From: CAZKWG01 sp964615375
GTDB taxonomy: Bacteria > Myxococcota_A > UBA796 > CAZKWG01
Reading direction: 5' to 3'
Assembly: GCA_964615375.1 (NCBI GenBank)
Contig: CAZTOW010000010.1
Coordinates: forward strand, 62,001-126,000
DNA: 64,000 nt
A model generated the notes under the pieces. The model was not told the DNA's origin. It searched no databases and saw nothing but the letters and a program-made list of their open reading frames with translations. The position numbers and the translations under genes are program-made. Shown one piece after another: positions 23,625-32,586 of this stretch. Within the stretch, counting starts at the first letter, position 1, and each line of letters opens with the position of its first letter.

Positions 23625-25889
23625 ATGCGCAAGTCGGACGCCCTCGAGTACCACGCCTCCGGTCGGCGCGGGAAGATCGAGGTCCTCCCCACGAAGCCGC
23701 TGCTCACGCAGCGCGACCTCTCGCTGGCCTACACGCCCGGCGTGGCTGAGCCCTGCCGCGAGATCCACCTCCGCCCGGGGGCGGCCTACGACTACACCTC
23801 GAAGGGCAACCTCGTCGCGGTCGTGACCAACGGCACCGCCGTGCTGGGCCTGGGCAACATCGGCCCCCTGGCGGGCAAGCCCGTGATGGAGGGCAAGGCC
23901 AACCTCTTCAAGAAGTTCGCCGACATCGACGTGTTCGACATCGAGCTCGACGCGCCGACGGCCGAGGAGGTGATCGCCGCGGTCAAGGCCATCGCCCCGA
24001 CCTTTGGCGGGATCAACCTGGAGGACATCAAGTCCCCGGACTGCTTCTACATCGAGAAGCGCCTGCAGGACGAGCTGGACATCCCCGTCTTCCACGATGA
24101 CCAGCACGGGACCGCGATCATCGCGTCCGCCGCGCTGCTGAACGGCTGCGAGATCACGGGCCGCAAGATGGAGGAGATCAAGGTGGTCTTCTCCGGCGCC
24201 GGGGCAGCCGCCATCGCCACCGCCCGCCTCTTCGTCTCGCTGGGCGTCAAGCGCGAGCACATCTACCTCTGCGACACGAACGGGCTGGTCTTCAAGGGCC
24301 GCAAAGAGGCGATGTTCCCCGAGAAGGAAGCCTTCGCCCAGGAGGGTGACCACGCCACCCTGGGGGACGTGCTGCCGGGCGCCGACGTCTTCGTCGGGCT
24401 CTCGGTCAAGGGCGTGCTGAGCGGCGAGATGTGCCAGAAGATGGCGCCGAAGCCGATGATCTTCGCCATGGCCAACCCCGACCCGGAGATCACCTACGAG
24501 GAGGCCCGCGCGGCCGTGCCCGACGCCATCGTGGCCACCGGGCGCTCGGACTACCCGAACCAGGTCAACAACGTGCTGGGCTTCCCCTTCGTGTTCCGCG
24601 GCGCCCTGGACTGCCGGGCGAAGGCGATCACCGAGGAGATGAAGGTCGCGGCCGTGCGCGCGCTGGCGTCCCTCGCCCGCGAGGACGTGCCCGACGTCGT
24701 GCTGCAGGCCTACGGGCTCAACCGCCTGGAGTTCGGGCCGGACTACCTCATCCCCAAGCCCTTCGACCCGCGCGTCCTGCTCTGGGTGGCCCCCGCGGTC
24801 GCGCAGGCCGCCAGCGAGTCGGGGGTGGCCCGCGAGCCCATCACCGACCTCGACGCCTACCGCGCGCGCCTGGAGACCATCCTGGAGCGCTCGCGCGAGA
24901 CCGTGCGCCCGCTCATCCACCGGGCCCAGCGGGCGCCCCGGCGCATCGTCTTCCCCGACGGCACCAACCTCAAGGTGCTCCGCGCCGCCCAGATCCTGGT
25001 CGACGAGGGCATCTGCCAGCCCGTGCTCATCGGCGAGGAGTGGAAGATCCTCCAGCAGGCCAGCGCGGCGCGCATCGACCTGAGCGGGATCGAGATCGTG
25101 GAGATCCACGACGACGACAAGCTCGCCTCTTACGCCGACCGGCTGTGGGCGCTGCGCCAGCGCAAGGGCATGACCCACCAGGCGGCGCGCCTCGCCCTGC
25201 GCTCGCGCACGACCTATGGCCTGATGATGGTGCGCGAGGGCCACGCCCACGGGCTCTGCGGCGGCCTCGCCACGCCCTACGCCGACACCATCCGCCCGGC
25301 CCTCCAGGTGCTGGGCCGCGCGAAGGGCGTCCGCGTGATCAGCGGCGTCTACGCGATGCTCTTCAAGAACCGGCGCCTCTTCTTCGGGGACTGCACCGTC
25401 AACAGGCACCCCGACGCGGAGACCCTGGCCCACATCGCGGTGAACACCGCGCGGGTGGCGATGACCTTCGGGGACGAGCCGCGGGTGGCGATGCTCTCGT
25501 ACTCGGACTTCGGGGACGCCAAGGACGACGCGAACGTGGCCGTGATCCAGCAGGCCACGGAGCGCGTGCGCGAGCTCTGGCCCACCCTGGCCGTGGACGG
25601 CGAGATGCAGGCGGACACCGCCGTCAACCCCGAGCTCGCCAGCTCCCTCTTCCCTTTCAGCGACATCGCCGGGCGGGCCAACGTCCTCGTCTTCCCGGAC
25701 CTGGCCAGCGGCAACATCGCCTACAAGCTCCTGCGCGAGCTCGGCGAGGCCACGGCCATCGGGCCCATCCTCTACGGGCTGGCCCGGCCGGTCAACGCCC
25801 TCGCCCTGGGCAGCGGGGTGCCGGAGATCGTCAACATGGCGGCGATCACGGTCAATCAGGTGCTCGATCAGGAGGCGTCCGGGGCGTGA
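23625..25889 (+). CDS. maeB: NADP-dependent malic enzyme with phosphate-acetyltransferase-like domain
   Basis: 754 aa, close to the 759 aa of E. coli MaeB. The ATG at 23625 has AGGAG six bases upstream. The malic enzyme part (about 1-425) shows SLAYTPGVAEPC, GLGNIGPLAGKPVMEGK, FHDDQHGTAII and the Rossmann motif FSGAGAAAIA. The C-terminal part (about 440-754) is the PTA-like domain, which in MaeB is regulatory rather than catalytic. The enzyme decarboxylates malate to pyruvate and yields NADPH. It follows rnpB after about 80 bp. A longer open frame from 23457 would overlap rnpB and is not credible. Confidence 0.95.
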   Translation: MRKSDALEYHASGRRGKIEVLPTKPLLTQRDLSLAYTPGVAEPCREIHLRPGAAYDYTSKGNLVAVVTNGTAVLGLGNIGPLAGKPVMEGKANLFKKFADIDVFDIELDAPTAEEVIAAVKAIAPTFGGINLEDIKSPDCFYIEKRLQDELDIPVFHDDQHGTAIIASAALLNGCEITGRKMEEIKVVFSGAGAAAIATARLFVSLGVKREHIYLCDTNGLVFKGRKEAMFPEKEAFAQEGDHATLGDVLPGADVFVGLSVKGVLSGEMCQKMAPKPMIFAMANPDPEITYEEARAAVPDAIVATGRSDYPNQVNNVLGFPFVFRGALDCRAKAITEEMKVAAVRALASLAREDVPDVVLQAYGLNRLEFGPDYLIPKPFDPRVLLWVAPAVAQAASESGVAREPITDLDAYRARLETILERSRETVRPLIHRAQRAPRRIVFPDGTNLKVLRAAQILVDEGICQPVLIGEEWKILQQASAARIDLSGIEIVEIHDDDKLASYADRLWALRQRKGMTHQAARLALRSRTTYGLMMVREGHAHGLCGGLATPYADTIRPALQVLGRAKGVRVISGVYAMLFKNRRLFFGDCTVNRHPDAETLAHIAVNTARVAMTFGDEPRVAMLSYSDFGDAKDDANVAVIQQATERVRELWPTLAVDGEMQADTAVNPELASSLFPFSDIAGRANVLVFPDLASGNIAYKLLRELGEATAIGPILYGLARPVNALALGSGVPEIVNMAAITVNQVLDQEASGA

Positions 25890-25946
25890 CCTGACGGGGG
25901 AGACGGGATATATCCGTCGGATCGTCCATCCTCCCCTGGAGAGATC

Positions 25947-27074
25947 ATGGCCCGGCTCGTCGCATCCCTCGTCGCATCCCTCGTCCAGCGCGTCCGCGAC
26001 GCCGTCCAGGACGAAGACCCCGCGCTGCGCTGGCTCACCCAGGGCGGCTCCATCGACGCGCTGGACACGGAGACCGCGCTGCACGCGGTCGAGGCCGCGC
26101 TGCACCTGGGCCGCGGCGACCTGCTCGCCCAGGTCAAGGACGGCGCGCGCAACAAGGAGGTCCGCAAGGCCGCCGGCGCCGCCATCCACAAGCTGAAGAG
26201 CATGGGCCAGAAGGTGGAGGAGGTCCGCTCCGCCCACAGCTTCACGCTGGCGAAGGAGGAGGCCCCGGAGATGCCGCCCATCGCCTTCCTCAGCCGCCCC
26301 GACCACGAGGGGACCTTCAGCTTCCTCACGCTGGTCACGGGCGACGCGGAGACCGTGGTCTTCGCCGGGATCGCGGGCGGGGCGGGCGGCTTCCGCGACG
26401 TGGACCACACGCACTTCGGCCGCGCCCGGCGCCGCGCCATCCTGGACGACGCGCGCAAGGACGAGGCCCTGGTCGAGCTGCCGTTCCACGTGGCGCTCCA
26501 GCTCCTCGAGCGCGCCTTCGCCCTGGGCGGGCGCACGCCGCACGAGTGGGATCACCTGCTCATCCACCTGGACGAGGGCACGAAGACCTCCGCGCGCGTG
26601 CTCCAGCCCTTCCCGGACGTGCTCGAGGCCCCGCACGCCGACGTGCTCGCCCAGATCGTGCCCCTCTTCGACGGGCCGCACGCCCTCCTGCTCCTCCCCG
26701 ACGTGCAGCCGTTGATGCGGGCCGCGGTCGAGGTGATGGGCGCCGACATGAGCCCGATCGAGGTCTCCGACGAGGATCGCCAGAGCCGCAAGGACGGCGC
26801 GCTGGACCAGGCGGCCGACGACATGATCGAGGGCTTCCGGCGGCAGACCTGGGCCCTGGCGCTCGAGGTCCACGCCGTCTTCGCCAGCCACCGCGGCTGG
26901 GAGGATCTCATCGCCCCCGCCCGCCACACCGCCCTCGCCCTCACCCAGGGCTGGCGCGGCCGGGACATCCCCTACATCCGCGAGCTCGCCAGCCGCCTGG
27001 TGGACGCCCAGCTGGACCAGCTCCGCGGGCTCTCGGGCGACGGCGAGGAGGGAGAGCCCGAGCTCCTACCCTGA
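25947..27074 (+). CDS. Hypothetical cytoplasmic protein
   Basis: 375 aa preceded by GGAGAG. No signal peptide or membrane segment. The N-terminus carries LVASLVASLVQ, encoded by a 12-bp repeat. Residues about 20-90 look like short helical (HEAT-like) repeats: ALHAVEAALHLGRGDLLAQV, VRKAAGAAIHKLKSM. The middle (about 95-260) has strands such as FSFLTLVTGDAETVVFAGIAGG and HALLLLPDVQPL. I do not recognise a family. It ends 9 bp inside the convergent pseudouridine synthase gene. Confidence 0.7.
   Translation: MARLVASLVASLVQRVRDAVQDEDPALRWLTQGGSIDALDTETALHAVEAALHLGRGDLLAQVKDGARNKEVRKAAGAAIHKLKSMGQKVEEVRSAHSFTLAKEEAPEMPPIAFLSRPDHEGTFSFLTLVTGDAETVVFAGIAGGAGGFRDVDHTHFGRARRRAILDDARKDEALVELPFHVALQLLERAFALGGRTPHEWDHLLIHLDEGTKTSARVLQPFPDVLEAPHADVLAQIVPLFDGPHALLLLPDVQPLMRAAVEVMGADMSPIEVSDEDRQSRKDGALDQAADDMIEGFRRQTWALALEVHAVFASHRGWEDLIAPARHTALALTQGWRGRDIPYIRELASRLVDAQLDQLRGLSGDGEEGEPELLP
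25956..25985 (+). repeat. 12-bp tandem repeat at gene start
   Basis: CTCGTCGCATCC occurs twice in tandem (25956-25967, 25968-25979) plus a 6-bp partial copy. It encodes LVAS-LVAS-LV at residues 4-13 of the 25947 protein. The repeat keeps the frame, so expansion or contraction would not break the gene. Confidence 0.7.
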
Positions 27075-28040
27075 CCAGGCGATGCCCGCCGCTTCCAGCG
27101 CGGCGCGGAAGTCCGCGGGGGGTGGGCTCTCGAAGCTCATCCGCTCGCCGCTGACCGGGTGCGTGAACGCGAGGCGGCGGGCGTGCAGGAGCTGGTGGTC
27201 GATGGGCTCCAGCGCCGAGAAGAGCGGCTCGGGCGGGGCGCCGCGTCGCCCGTAGAGCGGGTCGCAGAGCACCGGGTGGCCGAGGTGCGCCAGGTGGACG
27301 CGAACCTGGTGCGTGCGCCCGGTCTCCAGGCGACACTGGAGCAGGCTCACGGTCACGACGGCCCGGCTGACCTGGATGCGCGCGGTCTGGAGGGTCTGGT
27401 AGTGGGTGACGGCGCGGCGCCCGTCGCGCGTCACGGCGAAGCGCCTGCGCTCGGTGGGGTGGCGGCCCAGGGGCGCGTCGATGGTGCCCGAGAGGTCGCG
27501 CGGCGCCCCCCAGACCAGGGCCAGGTAGAGGCGCTCCACGGAGTGCTCGGCGAACTGGGCGGAGAGGTGGGCCACCGCGTCGGGCGTGCGCGCCACCACC
27601 AGCAACCCGCTGGTGCCGCGATCGAGGCGGTGGACGATGCCCGGCCGGTCGGGCGCGTCCTCGTCGGCGGCGCCCTCCAGGGCCGGCAGCAGCGCGTTGA
27701 CCAGCGTGCCGTCCCGGTGGCCCGCCGCCGGGTGGACCACCAGGCCCGCCGGCTTGTCCACCACCAGCACGCTCTCGTCCTGGTAGAGCAGGGGGACGTC
27801 CAGATCCTCGGGGAGCAGCGTGTGCGCAGGGGTGGGCGGCAGGTCCAGCTCCACCCGCTCCCCGCCGTGCAGGCGCAGGCTCGGGCGCGCCGGGCGCCCC
27901 TCCACGGTCACCCGCCCCTGCTCGATGAGCTCCTGCACGCGCCCGCGGGTGAGCGGGGTGGCCTCGGCCAGCCAGCGGTCCAGGCGCCCGGCTCCATCGG
28001 GGGCGACGAGCGCGTTGCGCCCCTCTTGAATCTCAACCAC
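27066..28040 (-). CDS. RluA-family RNA pseudouridine synthase
   Basis: 324 aa from a GTG at 28040. A longer ATG start at 28070 would add ten residues that look like read-through of the upstream gene. An S4 RNA-binding domain covers about 15-75 (RLDRWLAEATPLTRGRVQELIEQGRVTVEG). The catalytic domain has PGIVHRLDRGTSGLLVVAR with the active-site Asp, and ETGRTHQVRVHLAHLGHPVLCDPLYG, typical of RluD/RluA enzymes that modify 23S rRNA or tRNA. It is the last gene of the selA, J/HTH, synthase unit and overlaps its neighbours at both ends. Confidence 0.92.
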   Translation of the reverse strand: MVEIQEGRNALVAPDGAGRLDRWLAEATPLTRGRVQELIEQGRVTVEGRPARPSLRLHGGERVELDLPPTPAHTLLPEDLDVPLLYQDESVLVVDKPAGLVVHPAAGHRDGTLVNALLPALEGAADEDAPDRPGIVHRLDRGTSGLLVVARTPDAVAHLSAQFAEHSVERLYLALVWGAPRDLSGTIDAPLGRHPTERRRFAVTRDGRRAVTHYQTLQTARIQVSRAVVTVSLLQCRLETGRTHQVRVHLAHLGHPVLCDPLYGRRGAPPEPLFSALEPIDHQLLHARRLAFTHPVSGERMSFESPPPADFRAALEAAGIAWSG

Positions 28041-29007
28041 GGTGGTGCGTGAACAGCGCCATGTACCCATCGCTCACGACGTTCTCGTCGAGCTGGAGGA
28101 GGCGGGCCAGGGTCTTGACGTAGCCGCGGACGAAGGTTCCGGCGGGCAGGCGGTCGTAGCCGTTCTCCTCGAGCGCCTCGAGGTAGCGCGCGGAGATGCG
28201 CGTCTGACGGGCCAGATCCTCGAGGTTGAGCCCGCGCAGCTCGCGCACGCCGCGCAGGAAGCGCCCGTCGTGGCCGTAGCGCTCGGCCAGGGCCGCCACC
28301 GGATCGCGCGGGGCGGCCGGGGGCGCGGCGGGGGAGGCGGGCATGCGGATGTTGGGGGGCGCGCCCTTCCCGGCGTTGATGAGCGCGCTGCGGCCAGGCT
28401 CGGAGAGCTCGTCCTCGGGGTAGAGCTCCCAGACCCCCTCCTCGCCGAAGAGCATCTCGTCGGCCGAGCCCTGCAGGTGCTGGACGGGCGGGAGGCGCTC
28501 GGCCACCACGGGGGCGGGGGGCTCGGGGACCAGGCGCAGCACGGGCTCGGGCCGGGGCACGTCGACGCGAGGAGCCTCGACGCGGGGCGGCGGCTCGGGG
28601 GCGGGGGGCGGCTCGGGGGCGCGCAGCATCTCCGCCTCGGCCGCCAGCGGGTCGCCCACGGGCAGGTCGGTGAGGGCGCGCACGGTCTCCAGCGAGGCCG
28701 CCGCCGCCGGGTCCACCACGGCGCCGCGGATGCGCTCCCACAGCGACTCGGCGTCGGTGGGCAGGCCCTCGTCGGAGGCGAGCCGGAAGGCGTCGTAGCG
28801 CCGCCGCCTCGGCCCGTCGATCAGGACCTCATAGGCCTCTTTCAACGTGCGCTCCTGGCGTTCGAGCACGCTGACGTCGGCGGACTGTCGGTTCGCGGCC
28901 CGCAGCCGGCGCACGAGCGCGGCGAGCTGGCGCTGATAGGCGGCGCGGACCTCCTCTACCGAGGCGGAAGGGTCCAAGCCGAGGAGCTCGTAGAATCCGG
29001 TCACCAT
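28033..29007 (-). CDS. Degenerate J-domain protein with C-terminal RodZ-like HTH
   Basis: 324 aa from the ATG at 29007. Residues 1-70 resemble a DnaJ domain (FYELLGLDPSASVEEVRAAYQ ... LKEAYEVLIDGPRRRRYD), but the HPD tripeptide that stimulates Hsp70 is absent. A Pro/Ala/Glu-rich linker follows (about 100-240). The C-terminus (about 245-312) is a helix-turn-helix of the RodZ/HTH_25 type: FLRGVRELRGLNLEDLARQT, ISARYLEALEENGYDRLP, GTFVRGYVKTLARLL. Unlike RodZ there is no membrane helix after it. Its start overlaps the selA stop by a few bases. A cytoplasmic adaptor or DNA-binding role is inferred. Confidence 0.8.
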   Translation of the reverse strand: MVTGFYELLGLDPSASVEEVRAAYQRQLAALVRRLRAANRQSADVSVLERQERTLKEAYEVLIDGPRRRRYDAFRLASDEGLPTDAESLWERIRGAVVDPAAAASLETVRALTDLPVGDPLAAEAEMLRAPEPPPAPEPPPRVEAPRVDVPRPEPVLRLVPEPPAPVVAERLPPVQHLQGSADEMLFGEEGVWELYPEDELSEPGRSALINAGKGAPPNIRMPASPAAPPAAPRDPVAALAERYGHDGRFLRGVRELRGLNLEDLARQTRISARYLEALEENGYDRLPAGTFVRGYVKTLARLLQLDENVVSDGYMALFTHHRG

Positions 29008-30365
29008 CGCCCCGTATCCTCTCCCGCCGCGCGCGCCCTGGCAAGGGCGGCGAGGACCAGTTCCTCCTCCCCGGCCAGCAGGGTGCGCGGATCGAGGATC
29101 AGCGCGCCCCGCGCGACCCGCGCCACCACGGGCGGATCGTCCGCGCGCAGCCGGGCATGCAGGCCCTCCGGGTCGGGCACCCGCAGGGCGACGACCGCCG
29201 TGGGCAGCCCCTGCGCGGGCATCGCGCCGCCCCCGGACCAGCCCACGTCGTCCTCCACCACGGCGCCGGGGATGGCCTCCGCCATGCGCGTGGCCGCGGC
29301 GCGGCAGGCCTCCCGGGTCCGCGAGAGCAGCGCCCGCGTGGGCACCTCGTCCCCCCGGCCCTCCCGGTAGAGGCGCAGCGTGGCCTCCAGCGCGGCCAGC
29401 GTCAGCTTGCTCACCCGCAGCGCGCGGTAGAGCGGGTGCTTGCGGAGCCGGTCCACCAGCGCGGCCTTGCCGGCGATGATCCCCGCCTGCGGGCCGCCCA
29501 GCAGCTTGTCGCCCGAGAAGCACACCAGGTCCACACCGGCGGCGATGGCCGCGTCGGCGGGCTCGGCGTCGGCCCAGTCGAAGCCCAGCGCCTCGGTCTC
29601 CAGCGGGGCCCCCAGCGCGCCGCTGCCCAGATCCTCGACCAGCGGCAGGCCACGCGCCCGCGCCAGCGCCACCAGATCCTCCCGGCTTGGACGCTCGGTG
29701 AAGCCCAGCATTCGAAAATTCGAGGGGTGTACCCGCAGCAGCAGGGCCGTCTCCGGGCCGATGGCGGCGGCGTAGTCGGCCGCGCGGGTGCGGTTCGTCG
29801 TCCCCACCTCGCGGAGCCGGGCCCCGCCGGAGGCGATGACCTCGGGCACGCGGAAGCTGCCCCCGATCTCCACGAGCTCGCCCCGGCTGACGATGACCTC
29901 GCGGCCGATGGCCAGCGCCGTGAGCGTGAGCAGCACGGCCGCGGCGTTGTTGTTCACGACGACGGCAGCCTCGGCCCCGCAGAGCTCGCGGACCAGGGGG
30001 GCCACGCCCTCCAGCCGCCCGCCGCGGAGCCCGGAGGAGAGCTCCATCTCCGTGTTCGAGTAGCCGGCGGCCACGGCGTTCACGGCGCGCACCGCCTCGT
30101 CGGCGAGGGGCGCCCGCCCCAGGTTGGTGTGCAGCACGACCCCGGTGGCGTTGATGACCCGCCGCAGGCGCATGCGCCGGAGCCCCTGCGCCCGCGCATG
30201 CGCGAGCCCGGCGAGATCCGCGGGCGCCGATCCGCCCTCCAGCAGGGCCGCGCGCGCCTCGGCGACCACCTCGCGCGCGGCACGCACGGCGAGCGCGTGG
30301 GGGAGCGCGGCCAGACGAGGGTCGGCGAGCAGAGAGGCGATGCTGGGCAGGGCCTGGAGGGACAT
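29001..30365 (-). CDS. selA: L-seryl-tRNA(Sec) selenium transferase SelA
   Basis: 454 aa from the ATG at 30365, matching the family length. It converts seryl-tRNA(Sec) to selenocysteinyl-tRNA using selenophosphate and PLP. The PLP-binding lysine is Lys287 in CFSGDKLLGGPQAGIIAG. Other family segments are RRVINATGVVLHTNLGRAPL, GYSNTEMELSSG and VHPSNFRMLGF. Its presence means this organism makes selenoproteins by the bacterial SelA/SelB route. No selB, tRNA(Sec) or selenoprotein with in-frame TGA is evident in this window. Confidence 0.95.
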   Translation of the reverse strand: MSLQALPSIASLLADPRLAALPHALAVRAAREVVAEARAALLEGGSAPADLAGLAHARAQGLRRMRLRRVINATGVVLHTNLGRAPLADEAVRAVNAVAAGYSNTEMELSSGLRGGRLEGVAPLVRELCGAEAAVVVNNNAAAVLLTLTALAIGREVIVSRGELVEIGGSFRVPEVIASGGARLREVGTTNRTRAADYAAAIGPETALLLRVHPSNFRMLGFTERPSREDLVALARARGLPLVEDLGSGALGAPLETEALGFDWADAEPADAAIAAGVDLVCFSGDKLLGGPQAGIIAGKAALVDRLRKHPLYRALRVSKLTLAALEATLRLYREGRGDEVPTRALLSRTREACRAAATRMAEAIPGAVVEDDVGWSGGGAMPAQGLPTAVVALRVPDPEGLHARLRADDPPVVARVARGALILDPRTLLAGEEELVLAALARARAAGEDTGRW

Positions 30366-30441
30366 GGGTGTATCCAGCCGCCGATAACCGATCCGCGGGC
30401 CCGGCGGGGCGGAGAGGGGCCATCCTGGATAAGCTGGACCC

Positions 30442-32586
30442 ATGGTCGCGCTGATCTACCTGGGCATCGCCGCGGCGTGCGTGTGGCTGGCGCTGCGGGC
30501 TCGGATGGAGCGCAGCCAGGCGGCGACGTCCGCCTTCGTGCTGATCTGCGCGCAGGCGGGGCTGGCCTTCGTGCTCTTCGCCGTCTACCTGGGCGGCTTC
30601 GACCTGGCCCGCGTCTTCTACTCGGCGCTCATCGCCGCGCTGCCGATCACGGTGCAGCGCGCGCTGGAGCTGCAGCTCGGTGACCCGCACCCCACGCGGA
30701 CCTGGCTGCGCCTGCGCAACGGGCTGGGGATCGGGGTCCTCGCCTTCGTCGTGGCCGAGCCCCTGGTCGGCAGCGAGGCGCACCTCAGCGTGCCAGAGAC
30801 GCTGATCGGCGCGGCCTCGATGCTGTGCTTCGGCATCCCGCTGGGGCGGCTCTGGCGCGAGCAGCGGCTCGCCTCGACCCTGGCGGCCCGGGCGCGGGCG
30901 CGCATCCTCTTCGGGCTCCTCCTGAGCGCCCTCCTGTTCGCGCTCGTGGAGATGGGCAGCCGCGCTTTCCCCGACGCCGACCGCGGAGGGACGGCGGCCG
31001 ACACGCTCGGGCACGCCTGGGCGCTCCAGGGGCGGCTCCCGCCCATCTCGGCGGTGGCCCTCTTCGCGTTCCTGTATGTGCTCTACAAGGTGATCGCGGG
31101 CGCGCTGGACGTGCGCGAGATCACGGCGCGGACCTTCGCGGTCTCGGTGGCCTCTGCTGGCCTGGTGGCGCTCCAGGGCGTGGCGGTGGACTTCATCGGG
31201 AGCTCCGAGGCCATCTGGACGCACCGCACCTTCCTGCTCCTGCTGGTGGCCTGGGGCTTCCTCTTCGTCTACGAGCCCATCCAGCGGCGCCTGACCCAGC
31301 TGGCGGTGGAGCTCTTCGACCGGCCGGGCTGGCGGCTGCGCGAGACGCTGACCGAGGTGAACGCGGCGGTGGCCCGCGTGCTGACGCTGGACGGGCTCGG
31401 GCCGGCCCTGCTGGAGCCGCTGCACGCCTCCGGGCGCGCGCCGACCGTGGCCCTCTACCTCTGGCAGCCGGAGCTCGGCCTCTACCGCTGCGTGATGGAC
31501 CGGGGCAGCCCGGAGCCCGACGCGCGCTACAGCTTCGGCCCGCGGCCGTTCACGGACGGCTTCCTGCGGGGCTCGGTGGCCTACGCCCGCGACGAGCTCC
31601 AGCGCCAGGTGCGCCGCCTCCAGCCAGGACACGAGGAGGCCGCCGACCGCCTGCGCGTGATGGACGGCATGGGGGCGGACCTCGCGCTGCCCTTCGTCTC
31701 CGGCGGGGCCGTGCTGGGCTGGCTCGCGCTGACCGCGCAGGACCCGATGGAGGGCTTCGGGCCGGACGAGATCCGCCAGCTCCGGGCCACCGCCGACCGC
31801 GTCGCCACCGTGCTGGAGAACCTGGCCAGCATGGAGCAGATCAACGAGCAGCGCCGCCTGGCCGCGCTGGGCACCATGGCCGCGGGCCTTGCGCACGAGA
31901 TCCGCAACCCGCTGGCCGGGATCAAGGGGGCCGCGCAGTATCTCCAGGGCCAGCCCCGCCCGGACGAGGTCAAGGACTTCCTGGACATCATCGTGGACGA
32001 GGTCAACCGCCTGAACGAGGTGGTGAGCCAGTTCCTGGACTACGCGCGCCCGCTGAAGGTCAACCTGGAGCCCAGCAGCCTGCCCTCCCTCATCGGGCAC
32101 GTCCTGGAGATCGTGCGGCGGGAGGGGCTGCCGCGCGAGCTCAGCCTGAGGGTGGAGATTCAGGAGGATCTCCCGGAGGTCCAGCTGGACCGGGACAAGA
32201 TGAAGCAGGTGCTGTTGAACCTCGTGCAGAACGCCGTTCAGGCCGTGGGCACGCGGCCGGGCGAGGTCCTGGTGGCCTGCGGGCTCCAGCGCGTGCGCGG
32301 GTCGGAGGGGCGGGCGGACGAGGTGCTCACCTTCGCGGTCACGGACACGGGCCGCGGGATCGCCCCGGAGGACCTGGAGAAGCTCTTCGTGCCCTTCTTC
32401 ACCACGCGCCAGGGCGGCACGGGCCTGGGCCTCGCCATCAGCCGGCGCCTGGTGCAGGCGCACGGCGGCGACATCGCGGTGCGGGCGCAGGTGGGCAGCC
32501 CGACGACGTTTACCGTCCGCCTGCCCCTTCACTCCGAGCTACCGGCCCCCCTGGCCGATCCGCGCAGCCCGTCGATCCCGCGGTAG
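30442..32586 (+). CDS. Membrane sensor histidine kinase, NtrB-like (orphan)
   Basis: 714 aa. About seven to eight membrane helices occupy residues 1-290, followed by a GAF-like sensor domain (about 320-465: VALYLWQPELGLYRCVMDRG). The dimerisation/phosphoacceptor helix is AAGLAHEIRNPLAGIKGAAQ with His485. The ATPase domain has N-box KQVLLNLVQNAVQAV, G1 VTDTGRGIAPEDLEKLF and G2 GGTGLGLAISRRLVQAHGG. Sequence details around the His match NtrB-type kinases. No response regulator gene is adjacent. The reading frame extends about 20 residues past the usual ATPase end and overlaps the convergent gene by 58 bp. Confidence 0.92.
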   Translation: MVALIYLGIAAACVWLALRARMERSQAATSAFVLICAQAGLAFVLFAVYLGGFDLARVFYSALIAALPITVQRALELQLGDPHPTRTWLRLRNGLGIGVLAFVVAEPLVGSEAHLSVPETLIGAASMLCFGIPLGRLWREQRLASTLAARARARILFGLLLSALLFALVEMGSRAFPDADRGGTAADTLGHAWALQGRLPPISAVALFAFLYVLYKVIAGALDVREITARTFAVSVASAGLVALQGVAVDFIGSSEAIWTHRTFLLLLVAWGFLFVYEPIQRRLTQLAVELFDRPGWRLRETLTEVNAAVARVLTLDGLGPALLEPLHASGRAPTVALYLWQPELGLYRCVMDRGSPEPDARYSFGPRPFTDGFLRGSVAYARDELQRQVRRLQPGHEEAADRLRVMDGMGADLALPFVSGGAVLGWLALTAQDPMEGFGPDEIRQLRATADRVATVLENLASMEQINEQRRLAALGTMAAGLAHEIRNPLAGIKGAAQYLQGQPRPDEVKDFLDIIVDEVNRLNEVVSQFLDYARPLKVNLEPSSLPSLIGHVLEIVRREGLPRELSLRVEIQEDLPEVQLDRDKMKQVLLNLVQNAVQAVGTRPGEVLVACGLQRVRGSEGRADEVLTFAVTDTGRGIAPEDLEKLFVPFFTTRQGGTGLGLAISRRLVQAHGGDIAVRAQVGSPTTFTVRLPLHSELPAPLADPRSPSIPR

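Noticed and set aside
29711..29725. AT-rich CATTCGAAAATTCGAG in selA, similar to the MarR palindrome
   Set aside because: The half-sites are spaced differently and the match is partial. It encodes the conserved NFRML segment of SelA.
29008..32532. Upstream extension of the J-domain/HTH frame across selA and the kinase
   Set aside because: The J-domain begins at the ATG at 29007. The extension would run antisense through the sensor kinase and out of frame through selA.
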